A stretch of DNA of 64,000 nt from Solanum dulcamara (lineage: Eukaryota > Streptophyta > Magnoliopsida > Solanales > Solanaceae): NCBI RefSeq assembly GCF_947179165.1, contig NC_077242.1, positions 50,849,097 to 50,913,096 on the forward strand. The letters are read 5' to 3'. Shown here one piece after another: positions 34,012-43,989 of the stretch. The translations under genes were made by a program, and so were the position numbers. The notes below the pieces were generated by a model that was not told where the DNA came from, did no database searches, and saw nothing but the letters and a program-made list of their open reading frames with translations. Each line of letters opens with the position of its first letter. The first letter of the stretch is position 1.

Positions 34012-35100
34012 TGCTAATTTGTGCCATTGGATATTGGGTCATATGAATGAGAAGGGGCGGCAAATTCTAGCCAAGAAGTCACACATCACCCCAGCCAAAG
34101 GTACAACAGTAAATCCCCCCTGACTATTGTTTATTTGGATAACAACATAGGGTGTCGTTTCGAACAACTCCCAAAAAAATATCAAATATACTTGATTTGG
34201 TATATTATGATGTTTTTGGTCCGATGGAGTTAGAATCAATGGGAGATAACAAATATTTTCTCACATTTATTGATGATGTTGCATGGACATTGTGGGTTTA
34301 TCTTTTGAAAATTAATGATCAAGAGTTTCAAGTTTTCAAGAATTTTCATGCTCTTGTAGAAAAGAGAGATAGGTCAAAAGTTGAAGCGTATAAGAGCTGA
34401 TAATGGAGGTGAGTATACTTCAAGGGAGTGTGAAGATTCTTGCTCACACCATGGGATTAGACATGAAAAGACTGTTCCTAAAACACCTAGACACAATGGT
34501 GTTGCTGAAAGAATGAATCCCACCATTGCTGAGAAGGTGATAAGTATGCTCAAACGACTAAATTACCTAAGTCATTCTAAGATGAAAGAGCTCGCACAAC
34601 TTGTTAGATGATTTACCAAAGTCCAACGGCTTCATTGGGGTTAGATGGTCCGGAGAATATCTAGACGGGTAAAAGGATGTCCTACTCAAATCTAAAGGTG
34701 TTAGGATTCAAAACTTTTGCACATGTGCTGATATAGCAGAGAACAAAGCTAGACGATAAAGCTATGTACACTATATGAATATGAAGAGTTCGACTATAGA
34801 TTGTGGGACTCAAAAAGGAAGATTATTAGAAGCAAAGATGTGATCTTTAGAGAAGATGTGGTCGAGATTGATGGTGATCAATTAACAAAGATCAAAAACG
34901 ATATAATCACTAACTTTGTTATCCCCCTACTGTACTTGTACATAATCTTTCCACAGGTGAAGAACAACAAATGGAAGGTGAAAATATTGTTGAGCAAGGG
35001 GGAGCAATTAGATCCACAGGAGGTGGAAGAACAAGAACAACCTCAACTTTAGAGAAGATTAGAAAGGGAAAAATTTGTGTCATCTAGATACCCGTTCACA
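34012..35100 (+). pseudogene. Tnt1-like Ty1/copia integrase (copia T, second part)
   Basis: Resumes at LCHWILGHMNEKGRQILAKK (about 34019-34080), the integrase zinc-binding start. Core: ILDLVYYDVFGPMELESMG (34188-34245; first Asp), YFLTFIDD, then in the next frame RADNGGEYTSREC (about 34390-34430; second Asp), TPRHNGVAERMN (about 34480-34515; catalytic Glu). Past the core: YRLWDSKRKIIRSKDVIFRE (34792-34850) and EEQEQPQL at 35029-35052. RT and RNase H are absent. Frameshifts at about 34190, 34380 and 34620 mean no full protein. The D, D and E residues are still present. Confidence 0.85.
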
Positions 35101-35416
35101 AAGTATCTTCTCTTCATCTGATACGCCAGCTTCTCACACACCTCATCTTATAAGGAATGTCTTCTTTTCTAGCCACTCCTACTGCTTTCTTTGAGCATTG
35201 AACAACAATCGGAAACCGTATTGTTATCACTATGAAAGATATCAACAACAATGCAACCTTGTCAAATTTCCCCATTACTTCAGTCAACAAAGATTTCTAA
35301 AATTTTGTTGTATTCAAATACCTGAAGAGTCCTTTCTGTTTAAGATTTAAGGAGAGATCTGGAAATATGACGCCGTCCTACGTGTGTACGTGATTCCTAT
35401 TTGTCAATTCCAAAAA
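35101..35416. other. Unassigned 0.3 kb between copia T and the tandem duplication
   Basis: Low-grade AT-rich sequence, perhaps the worn end of copia T. I see no gene, repeat end or RNA in it. Confidence 0.4.
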
Positions 35417-35450
35417 GAAGGACATATTTTCCCTGATAGAGACAAAAACA

Positions 35451-35581
35451 TTAGGTGATTTTTTCCCAAACCTTAGTGGATAGAGTTGCTTGGTACCTGT
35501 GCCGGTGGGAGAAGGTATTGCATAGAATACATCGAGGCGCATGCAAGTTGGTATGGACACCATTGTTATGTATAAAAAAAA
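35451..35581 (+). mobile_element. SINE-like 3' tail, copy 1
   Basis: TTAGTGGATAGAGTTGCTTG, GGTACCTGTGCCGGTGGGAG, CATCGAGGCGCATGCAAGTT and GGTATGGACACCATTGTTAT, then an A-tail (35574-35581). This resembles the 3' region of an A-tailed Solanaceae SINE family. Its 5' part and target duplication are not visible. Identification is from memory. Confidence 0.45.
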
Positions 35582-35709
35582 GTTTTGGCATATTCTATAA
35601 TTGAAAACAATTTAACTTTAATTGTCATTTTATCCCTAATGAGAAACGTTTACGGTCACATAATCATTACAACACATTCAAGGCCATAAGTTTTCAGACG
35701 TCTCATAAC

Positions 35710-36064
35710 TAGTGCCATCAAAAGCAAAAAGTGCAAAAAAGTTATAAGGTTTTTTGGGGCTTTAAGCACAAATAAAGTGTGGGCTTTAATGAGAAAAGGC
35801 ACAAAGGAAGAAAAAATACAAATATATATGCTTTGTTCAAGACTAACAATTTATAAGCATGAATGACAAAGAAATTGAAAAATAATTATGATAAAGTGAA
35901 ATATCAATTGTTTAGTGTTGCATCTTCAGAAGAGGTTCATTGGTAAGGAAAAGTATTCCTTGGAGCCTTGATGATGATGACATTGAAGTGCACATTAAAT
36001 GAGGTGAGCGTTCAACACGTTTTGAGCCTCGCTTTAGGGCTTAAGCATGCCTTTGACAACACTT
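35710..36064. mobile_element. hAT-type MITE, copy 1
   Basis: 355 bp with imperfect short inverted ends (TAGTGCCATCAAAAGC against AAGTGTTGTCAAAGGC) and an 8-bp duplication CTCATAAC at 35702-35709 and 36065-36072, the size hAT transposases make. Inside are GCACAAATAAAGTGTGGGC and the GAGCCTCGCTTTAGGGCTTA motif common in Solanaceae repeats. No coding sequence. Confidence 0.75.
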
Positions 36065-36104
36065 CTCATAACCACACAAATGTTATGGTATGTTTAAGAC
36101 CCTA

Positions 36105-36181
36105 AGTTTTGAAATTCTTCCTTCCTTTGTTAAACTCCATACCAAGTCAAACTATGTCACCTAAATTGGAGTGGAGGGAGT
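36105..36181 (-). mobile_element. Stowaway/mariner-like MITE end, copy 1
   Basis: In reverse it starts TACTCCCTCCACTCCAATTT then AGGTGACATAGTTTGACTTG, the widespread CTCCCTCC-type terminus of Stowaway MITEs in Solanaceae. The other end was not found, so it is a fragment. The same sequence recurs at 37100-37176 in unit 2. Confidence 0.5.
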
Positions 36182-36445
36182 ACATGGGTATATTAGATAA
36201 TGTAGATTTGAGCAATGCTATTTTCCTTCGAAGAGTCCTTGATAAGGTACTTTTTTCCTTAAATTAATATTGTTTTTCTTATCCGCTCAACCTTTTCACA
36301 ACTTTGTTAACTTCTGGCTGCCAGAAATCATTAAATTTTAAGATTTCCCCAAGTGGTAGCGCCGAGAATGTTATGGATGTTGAATAATTGTTGCCATTGT
36401 AATCCACAAAAGAAGGACATATTTTCCCTGATAGAGACAAAAACA

Positions 36446-36576
36446 TTAGGTGATTTTTTCCCAAACCTTAGTGGATAGAGTTGCTTGGTACCTGTGCCGG
36501 TGGGAGAAGGTATTGCATAGAATACATCGAGGCGCATGCAAGTTGGTATGGACACCATTGTTATGTATAAAAAAAA
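36446..36576 (+). mobile_element. SINE-like 3' tail, copy 2
   Basis: Identical to 35451-35581, present because of the 995-bp duplication and not a second insertion. Confidence 0.45.
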
Positions 36577-36704
36577 GTTTTGGCATATTCTATAATTGAA
36601 AACAATTTAACTTTAATTGTCATTTTATCCCTAATGAGAAACGTTTACGGTCACATAATCATTACAACACATTCAAGGCCATAAGTTTTCAGACGTCTCA
36701 TAAC

Positions 36705-37059
36705 TAGTGCCATCAAAAGCAAAAAGTGCAAAAAAGTTATAAGGTTTTTTGGGGCTTTAAGCACAAATAAAGTGTGGGCTTTAATGAGAAAAGGCATAAA
36801 GGAAGAAAAAATACAAATATATATGCTTTGTTCAAGACTAACAATTTATAAGCATGAATGACAAAGAAATTGAAAAATAATTATGATAAAGTGAAATATC
36901 AATTGTTTAGTGTTGCATCTTCAGAAGAGGTTCATTGGTAAGGAAAAGTATTCCTTGGAGCCTTGATGATGATGACATTGAAGTGCACATTAAATGAGGT
37001 GAGCGTTCAACACGTTTTGAGCCTCGCTTTAGGGCTTAAGCATGCCTTTGACAACACTT
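36705..37059. mobile_element. hAT-type MITE, copy 2
   Basis: Same element in unit 2 of the tandem duplication, with the same CTCATAAC flanks (36697-36704, 37060-37067). The MITE therefore arrived before the duplication. Confidence 0.75.
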
Positions 37060-37406
37060 CTCATAACCACACAAATATTATGGTATGTTTAAGACCCTAA
37101 GTTTTGAAATTCTTCCTTCCTTTGTTAAACTCCATACCAAGTCAAACTATGTCACCTAAATTGGAGTGGAGGGAGTACATGGGTATATTAGATAATGTAG
37201 ATTTGAGCAATGCTATTTTCCTTCGAAGAGTCCTTGATAAGGTACTTTTTTCCTTAAATTAATATTGTTTTTCTTATCCGCTCAACCTTTTCACAACTTT
37301 GTTAACTTCTGGCTGCCAGAAATCATTAAATTTTAAGATTTCCCCAAGTGGTAGCGCCGAGAATGTTATGGATGTTGAATAATTGTTGCCATTGTAATCC
37401 ACAAAT

Positions 37407-38633
37407 CCATGAAGAAGTATAAATCTTCAGCACTTTCTTCACTAGTATCACTCATACTTCCATATGATGATAAATAGTCTTGAGATAACCTCAAATAATC
37501 AAATCATAGTTTTACAAAGTATTAAAGTATCATCAGATTAGAGTGACTGTTCTACCTCTCTTCATCTGCTACTTCAACCCCCCAATGGATCTTCCTTCCA
37601 TAACAAAGAGGAATAATAGCTTTACAATATTCTATTTTATCTTTAAGCATAATACAATGTATAAGATGGAGAAGGAATAGATAGAGAGTTGTTCCTGATC
37701 CATTGCCGTTGCTTGTTGAATTTGTTGTTCCATTTGACTCTGAATTTAAGTCCTTATGTTGGTTTTACTCTTCCATAATTCATGAATTCTGTTTGCTTGC
37801 CTTTTTGACATCTCTGTATTGCATTTTTCTCTATAATTTTGTCATTTTCAAACTATACTAAGTTTTCCTTTGATGAATTCAGAGACCCTTTTAATGATGC
37901 TGCTGGAGCCATCTTTACCAACAGCCTCCTTACTGGTTAGATATCTTGGCCCCACTGTCTTTGAGTCCTTTTCTCTCTTTTCTTTTTGTGATAGACAATA
38001 AGAGTTAAACCTGTGCAAAACAGCTTTTCGATATGTTCGAACATGTGCCTTGGTCACAGTTTGAGCTCACTTCACCACTGTTCTTTAGCTTTACTCAAAT
38101 TGTAAGGGCTAAAACATGTGCAAAGCATTTCGAGAGGTTTGATTAATGTGGCCAGAGTTTAAACTCGAGGAAATGATCTCCCATACCCACACACAATTGA
38201 CTAAAAGGAAATGACCGTACAAAGATCTCGTGTTATTTTTTACATTTCTCGTGTTATTTTTTGCTGATCTCTCGTAGGAGAAGAGATATAACTAAAAGTA
38301 ACTTTATAATGGACTACGCAACTAAATCTCTCTTTTAACTAACTTGGCAACTGGGGCCCACTGTCTTTGAGTCTTTTGAACCCTCTCGTAGTGACTTTTT
38401 CAGCTTAATATCCTAGCTTTTAGGGGAAGAATTCTCTGGATTGTTTTTAGTTTCTTTTGGCAGAAAATACTTTGTAGAATAATGTTCTGAATTTACTAAA
38501 TGCTTTTAAATTGCGCATTAGATGACCCTAGTGTGTCATTGGCTTCAAGTAGAAGTTTCCCTAATTATGCTTTTGTTATATTTTGAGGATTCAGTGAACT
38601 TTTCTCATATTTTCACCTCCTATTCTGCTGCAG
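37407..38633 (+). other. Upstream non-coding part (probable intron) of the host gene
   Basis: AT- and T-rich DNA leading to a good acceptor (TTCTGCTGCAG at 38623-38633). A short segment GGCCCACTGTCTTTGAGTC occurs twice (about 37949 and 38349). One candidate exon is listed separately; otherwise no gene. Confidence 0.45.
37863..37935 (+). CDS. Candidate upstream exon of the host gene
   Basis: After TATACTAAG (37862) the frame FPLMNSETLLMMLLEPSLPT continues to TTACTG|GTTAGA (donor at 37936). It ends in phase 0, which fits the phase-0 start of the exon at 38634. The peptide is leucine-rich and helical-looking. But the acceptor is not pyrimidine-rich near the AG, and the opposite strand is also open here (38057-37848), so this is a suggestion only. 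Confidence 0.3.
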
Positions 38634-39578
38634 AATTCAGACGATGAGAGGTGCTTAAGAAAGATACTCTATGATGCCGTGGTACTGGTGGAATATTCTT
38701 TCTTAAAGCCTGAGCAAATGGATCAGCTCTCTGCCAAGCATGTGAAAAGTATTATCATGGCAAGACTGTTAGTTACTGGTGAAGCTATAGAGTTGAATAG
38801 GTAGGAAAGCTCGGGCATCATGCTCTAAGTTCTTTTGGAGATGCTGAAATTTGATTGACTGTTTCTTTGTCTGCAGAAAACAGACGGACCAGACGAAAGC
38901 AACTTCTTACACAAATGCCTTTTCTGGTTCTAGTTTACCTTCTTTGACAATCAAGTGGATCAGAAGTGAGATTGGTACAGAAGACAAAGCTAGTGAACCA
39001 AGTAGTTCATCCCCTGCTACATTATTGAGTAAGTAAATTGAATACCTTTTTATCACACAGTTCGACACTAACTACCAAGTTAGGATTGGCCAGTTATGTT
39101 ACACCGGTAAACATGCATCAGAATTGCTATTTGCTTGAATATTATAGGGTGGATTCTTAAGATTGAAAACGGTGGGATAAGAATCTTTGACAATAATATG
39201 TCAAAAACCCGAGCTAAATTGCTGCTTGATAGTATGACGGAGGGCTTTGAACAACCAGCTTTGAAAGATGGCAAGAAAAAACTGGGCAATGATATTATGT
39301 TCTACATAGATAACAAGGGAGAAGATGAGGAAGAAGGTGATGAAAAGATGAATGAATCTGCTAGTGCTGCCTTTGTTTCTGCTGCCCATACAATGCAATC
39401 AGCTGAACCTGAAAGAAGAAAGCGCAAAGGAAGAGATTCAGAACACAAAAGCAGGGTGAAGTTCCTCAAGTATAGCCTTCATGAAAATTCTGGTTCAAAA
39501 GTTTGGTCCTCAATTGCAGATAATGATGATTCAAGTAGCGAGAGTGAGGTGGAGAATCCATCGACAGACGAGGAATGA
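38634..39578 (+). CDS. Host gene, three 3'-terminal exons, unknown function (acidic/serine-rich C-terminus)
   Basis: Exons 38634-38800, 38877-39028 and 39148-39578 (TGA). Introns are canonical: CTGCAG|AAT before, AG|GTAGGA, CTGCAG|AAAAC, TTGA|GTAAGT, TTATAG|GGTGG; phases 0, 2 and 1 join without a stop. The 249-residue tail begins NSDDERCLRKILYDAVVLVE, then SFLKPEQMDQLSAKHVKSII and ARLLVTGEAIELNR (helical), a Ser/Thr stretch, WILKIENGGIRIFDNNMSKT, a Lys-Asp region ending YIDNKGEDEEEGDEKMNE, a basic cluster ERRKRKGR (possible nuclear signal), and an acidic end DNDDSSSESEVENPSTDEE. The charged tail would suit a nuclear or nucleolar protein (inference). I do not recognise the family. Short introns and an open frame contrast with everything around, so it is probably a live gene, or the tail of one whose 5' exons are left of 37.8 kb or lost. 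Confidence 0.78.
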
Positions 39579-39756
39579 TAAAGTGGTTAGGAGCTCACTC
39601 AGGTTTCAAGAACCATACTCTCTCTGAAATGTATCCGCGTGCGTTATAAACAAGTAATGTAACAGCAGAACACCAATAGTTCCCAATTATACATTTAAGT
39701 TAATCTGAAGAGAATTAACCTATGCACGAAGGAACAATCTGTATGTTGTCCATTAG
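39579..39756 (+). other. Probable 3' UTR of the host gene
   Basis: Follows the TGA; AT-rich, no frame. TATACATTTAAGTTAATC near 39690 could hold the poly(A) region. It ends where minus-strand copia sequence begins. Confidence 0.4.
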
Positions 39757-40080
39757 ATGCATTCAACAAGCTTATGCTCCATGAAACCAAACGTATCTCA
39801 TAACCTGTCAGACTTGAGATACCACTGATGAAAGGCTTGCTTCAGTCCATGAATGGACTTGTTCATTGAAACCTTCAAGGTGGACAATTCTCCATTGAGA
39901 AAAATGGTCTTGACATTTATCTGGTGAAGCTCGAGGTCAAAATGAGTCACCAGTGTTGTGGTGATTTTGAAGGTGTTTTTAATGGATAGCGGTGAAAAGG
40001 TCTAGAATCTATTCCGTTTTTGCTGGGTGAAGTCTTTTACTATCAATTTGGCCTTATATGGATCAATATCTCCACGATGT
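39757..40080 (-). pseudogene. Ty1/copia reverse transcriptase fragment
   Basis: Minus strand, high to low: DPYKAKLIVKDFTQQK (about 40078-40032), TFSPLSIKNTFKI, THFDLELHQINVKTIFLNGE (about 39962-39903), KSIHGLKQAFHQWYLKSD (about 39870-39812) and FGFMEHKL. These are the YKARLV.KGFTQ, D.KTAFLNG and GLKQ..RQWY.K motifs of copia RT. About 325 bp; stops present. It lies just behind the host gene on the other strand. Confidence 0.85.
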
Positions 40081-40443
40081 TTACCTTCAGGTAGGACACA
40101 AAAATGTCCCAGACACTATACCATACACGCATTTCATCACATTAAATCATTAATTTGATTTAGAACTATTAATATTATCCTGATTGTAAGTCATATGATC
40201 AATAATTTAACTAATATCACAATTTAACTTCACCTAAGCATACATGATAATAATTAGAAATAGCGTCTCTCTTTTTTCTTTGTGATCTTCAAAGAAAACT
40301 CTTTCAAACTTAAGTTGTTCAGCTTAAACTTTCATTTTCTATCATAATAGGAGCAATATCATATGCTGTCGCTCGAAGAGCACAGATGCCTGTTCTGCTA
40401 AATAACCCTATCTTAATAACTCCGCCTTAATCTTTCTCTGCTG

Positions 40444-40557
40444 AGGCTCGTTAGATCACAAATTTCTTAAGCAGAATCGAACTTCAGAAATTTAATAGCA
40501 AGGCTCGTTAGATCACAAATTTCTTAGGCAGAATCCAACTTCAGAAATTTAATAATA
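40444..40557. repeat. 57-bp tandem duplication
   Basis: Units 40444-40500 and 40501-40557, each beginning AGGCTCGTTAGATCACAAAT. Two or three substitutions between them. Confidence 0.85.
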
Positions 40558-41266
40558 CTAGACTCAACTAGGGCTACTTAAACCACTATAGTATGGGAGT
40601 GCTAATTATCTAATGCAATTACAGTTTTAGTAATTACCATTTGTAGCATAATTCGGTTGCCAGGCGCCTATATTTAGTTTATTCGTTCGCGCAAATAGTA
40701 CAATTTGTGTCGACTGTATTTGTTTGTGCACAAATACTACGTGTATCAATTATATTCATTCGCGCAATGAATAAGACCTATATCATGTTGTATACAAGGA
40801 CACAAACAACAAAAATACAGGAAACTACATTCATTCATTCTAATTTCACTTGTATTCATTTGCTTTGCTATATCAATTGTTAACAACTTGTATCACTTGT
40901 ATTCACTCACTCTAATTTCATGTGTATTCATTTGCTCTATTATATTAATTGTTACCAGCTTGTATCACTTGTATTATTTGCTCTAATTTTACTTGTATTT
41001 ATTCATAGCTACCGTTCAATTGTTACCAGCTTGTATAGGTTGTATGGGTTCATTTAATTTCGTTGTATCAATAAATACAATCACGATAGATTATATGATC
41101 TTGCTCAACAAATTTTATTATCTCACATACGATGAAATATAGTGAAAATGTATACAAAAAATGAGAGGAAGAACACCCATCTATACTGAACTGCCTAACT
41201 TGAATATTAAATTACTATAATACCTCCAACTAAAAACATCCAATATTGTATATCTTCTATATTTTA

Positions 41267-41294
41267 TATTTATTTATTTATTTATTTATTTATC
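41267..41294. repeat. (ATTT)n microsatellite
   Basis: About seven ATTT units within a longer AT-rich tract. Confidence 0.85.
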
Positions 41295-42330
41295 TATATT
41301 AAATGCAATCAACTTAGCACATTGAAGGGTTGTGACTTATTCGAAGAGTTGTGACTTTTTCAAAGGGTTGTGACTTCTTCGATAAGTTGTAACTTTTCTG
41401 AAAAGGCACAATAAGCCCATGTAAATACTACCCTTTGTTGGCTACAAACAGAGGGGTTTCTCTCATCTATATCTATATCTAATCATATCAATAGTCTATC
41501 TATAATAACTTAAAAAGATGAACTCCCTAACTTTAATCTTGTATTACTATAATACCCCAACTAAAAATACCCCCTAACTTGAATGTTAAATAACTATAAT
41601 ACCCCCAATTAAAACACCAAATTTTATATATCTTCTATATTTTATATTTATTTATCTATTTATATTAAAAGCAAATATTTTTTTACATTGAAGGATTGTG
41701 ACTTTTCCTAAGGGTTGTAACTTGAGTCATCCGCAGTTGAAGATACATACAACATACCCCAATGATTAATGCATACACTATATTTCATAAATTAAAATTA
41801 TCAAATCAGATATATTACATAAAAATTTGAGAGAAAAAATAGAGCTTTGAGATTTGCGATAAAAAAGAGAGATGAATACAAGGGATGAGGAACTTTTTCA
41901 CCAACTACATAGTCCTAAGACCAAAATTTGGATGCTGTCATGAACCCCATTTTGACACTATTATAATTCAACTGTAGCTCCATTTCCTCTTCACCGTCCT
42001 CCACCCTAAAGCAATTTGTCTTCTATGATGATATTTCCAACAGACAGGTTTTCGATATGAGAACAAGGCTTTCATCTAATCTAAGAACGAGCATCATCGA
42101 AGGAGAAATCTTTGTCAGAGCAAGGGAGATAAAGATAAATCATGCTCGCCGATGAAGTATGTTTGAAAATAGGAAGACTGGGGAGAGGAAAAGAAATACA
42201 AAAGAGGAGAGAAAAAGAAATACGACTTGAATTAGAAGAAGGAGTAGTAATAGAAAAGGGAAAAAATTATCTAGAAATAATTAAGTATTTCTAGAAAATC
42301 TAAAATGTGTTTGATAATTTTTTAAAATTG

Positions 42331-42492
42331 GTATCCCTATAAAATATACTTGGTGCATGGAAGAATAGAAATTCTTAATGAATGGAAGATTGTATCCCTA
42401 TAAAAATATACTTGGTGCATGGAAGAATAGAAATTCTTGGTGAATGGAAGATTGTATCCCTATAAAAATATCCTTGGTGAATGGAAGATTGT
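42331..42492. repeat. 61/62-bp tandem repeat, about 2.6 copies
   Basis: Units start GTATCCCTATAAAA at 42331, 42392 and 42454; each has TACTTGGTGCATGGAAGAAT and AATGGAAGATT. The third copy is shortened inside. Confidence 0.85.
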
Positions 42493-42621
42493 CAATTCAA
42501 TATGTTTGACAAGCTTTTTGGAAAATAAGAATTCATGGACATTTTTCTAGTAAAGTGTATAATTTGATTAGACAAGACTCTGATGCACTACTACGTAGAG
42601 TATGTAATTCTCAAGGGGAAC

Positions 42622-43727
42622 TGTAACACCCTGTACTATTTTAACTTTGATGAATTCCAAGAACCAAGAGAAAAATTTGAAGAAAGTAAGCTGTCAGGGT
42701 TCGACGACCCAGCTCTATGACTAGTAGAGTTTTCTATGAGCCGTAGAAAGGGCTAGTAGAACCCCCAAAACTTAGCCAAAAGTTCATGTCTTTAGGTCCC
42801 TTTCTACGAGACTTGTTACGACCAATAGAAAGTCTTATGACCCATAGAAATCATCATAGACTTTAGTGTCCCATTCCAGTAACTACTGAAAAGTGCGCAA
42901 AATTCCTACGAATGAGTCTCACGACCTATATGAAATGTTATGATGCATAGAAAAGGGGTCCGTAGACCCCAAGCCCAACCTCCATAGAATCCTACAAGTG
43001 GTCTTCTATGACCAGTCAAAAGATCTATAAGATATTCCCTACTCTGGAGTTATGATGTGCTGTGGTGCCAGTGATGGGGCGGCGACCACAATTTGTTCAT
43101 CGATTCCCATAATGGGGCCAGATATGCCATATGTTTTTCTGCATACATTATCTATGGTTATGAAAAGCATTTTGATATTCTGGATATTTTGCTCATTTTT
43201 ATACCTTTTGTTCTGGTAATGACTTTACCTATTACAGTCCATGCTTTACATACTCGGTACATTATTCGTACTGACCTTCTTTTTTGGGGGGCTGAGTTAC
43301 ATGCCCACAGGTACAGATGCTCAGTTTCATGATCCGTTCCCTTAGGAGATCCACCCTTTCGGTTGGTAGTGCTCGTTTGTCCGGAGCCCTATTTTGGTAC
43401 TAACTTTTCTGTTGTACATTTGTACATGTTGGTTAAGGGTACGATGGGGCCCTGTCCCATCATATGATCAGGCTATGTTCTGTAGAGGTCTGTAGACTTG
43501 TGTTGTGGGTTCTGTATATGTTTTGTGGGTTCTGTATATGTTTTGGACTTTTATGTTCCATGACAGCCTTAACGGCCTTCGTGTGCTACATCTGCTTCCG
43601 TATGCTCTCTAGCATCCTCCTTTGATTTCTACATTTGTTTATTCTTCTAACATTCTAAGTGGGGCTAAGGGTACGCATGGTTACCCAACTTGGGCACTAG
43701 TCACGCCCTACGGAGTGGGTCGTGACA
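42622..43727 (+). mobile_element. Mosaic LTR: Tekay-like U3 joined to type-II LTR end
   Basis: Starts TGTAACACCCTGTACTATTT after a purine run (AAGGGGAAC at 42614). The first 400 bases have TATGACTAGTAGAGTTTTCT-type palindromes like element C's U3. From about 43035 the text is type II: CTTTACATACTCGGTACATT, GTACTGACCTTC, GGGGGGCTGAGTTACATGCC, ending CTACGGAGTGGGTCGTGACA at 43727. No matching 5-bp flanks (GGAAC/AAAGA). Either a subfamily with this composition or a recombinant. Confidence 0.55.
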
Positions 43728-43985
43728 AAAGATCATAAAACCCATAAAATACCATACTTTAATTTGATAAAAAACTTGAGAATTTGATTGGGCTTCATGG
43801 ATGAAAGAATCCATGAATCAATACCCATATGCCTTAAGTGATAAAACCAAATAATTTGGAAGAACTTGAGAGTTTTGAGTGAATTTACTTGAGGTCTTCA
43901 ATGGAGTCCTTGAGAGTCTTTTCTAGAGAGAGAAATATTTGAGTAGGTGAATTATAGAAGAATTACTTGTATATATGTTGCAGGT
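43728..43985 (-). mobile_element. Possible Tekay LTR leader fragment (reverse)
   Basis: On the minus strand GATTCATGGATTCTTTCATC / CATGAAGCCC and CTCTCTAGAAAAGACTCTCAAGG resemble the R/U5 leader of element C's LTR (24190-24330). No ends seen; weak. Confidence 0.3.
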
Positions 43986-43989
43986 TATT

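Larger units (their letters stand above)
35417..37406. repeat. 995-bp tandem duplication, two near-identical units
   Basis: Unit 1 is 35417-36411 and unit 2 is 36412-37406; every landmark recurs exactly 995 bp later (GAAGGACATATTTTCCCTGA at 35417 and 36412; TAGTGCCATC at 35710 and 36705; ATGGATGTTGAATAATTG near both ends). By eye I find only two differences (CACAAAGG/CATAAAGG near 35810/36805 and AAATGTTATGG/AAATATTATGG near 36079/37074). All the retroelements around are far more decayed, so the duplication is recent or an assembly artefact. The left border reads CCAAAAAGAAGG and the middle one CCACAAAAGAAGG, suggesting joining at a short A-rich match. Confidence 0.93.
40081..42330. other. 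Unassigned AT-rich region with repeated modules
   Basis: No gene seen. A TTGTATTCATTCGCTC/TATCACTTGTATTCATT theme recurs from 40730 to 41060. A module ACTTGAATNTTAAATTACTATAATACC followed by TATATCTTCTATATTTTATA occurs at about 41200-41300 and 41576-41660, with a shorter third copy at 41530. AGGGTTGTGACTT recurs at 41325-41395 and 41694. Overall it looks like the non-coding body of a DNA transposon, but I found no ends. Confidence 0.35.

Noticed and set aside
37848..38057. Minus-strand open frame of 69 codons.
   Set aside because: The opposite strand is equally open and there is no family match or splice context that favours the minus strand.
43093..43332. 79-codon open frame with hydrophobic stretches.
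   Set aside because: It is the terminal part of a type-II LTR; the same text at 29403 and 45342 is non-coding.
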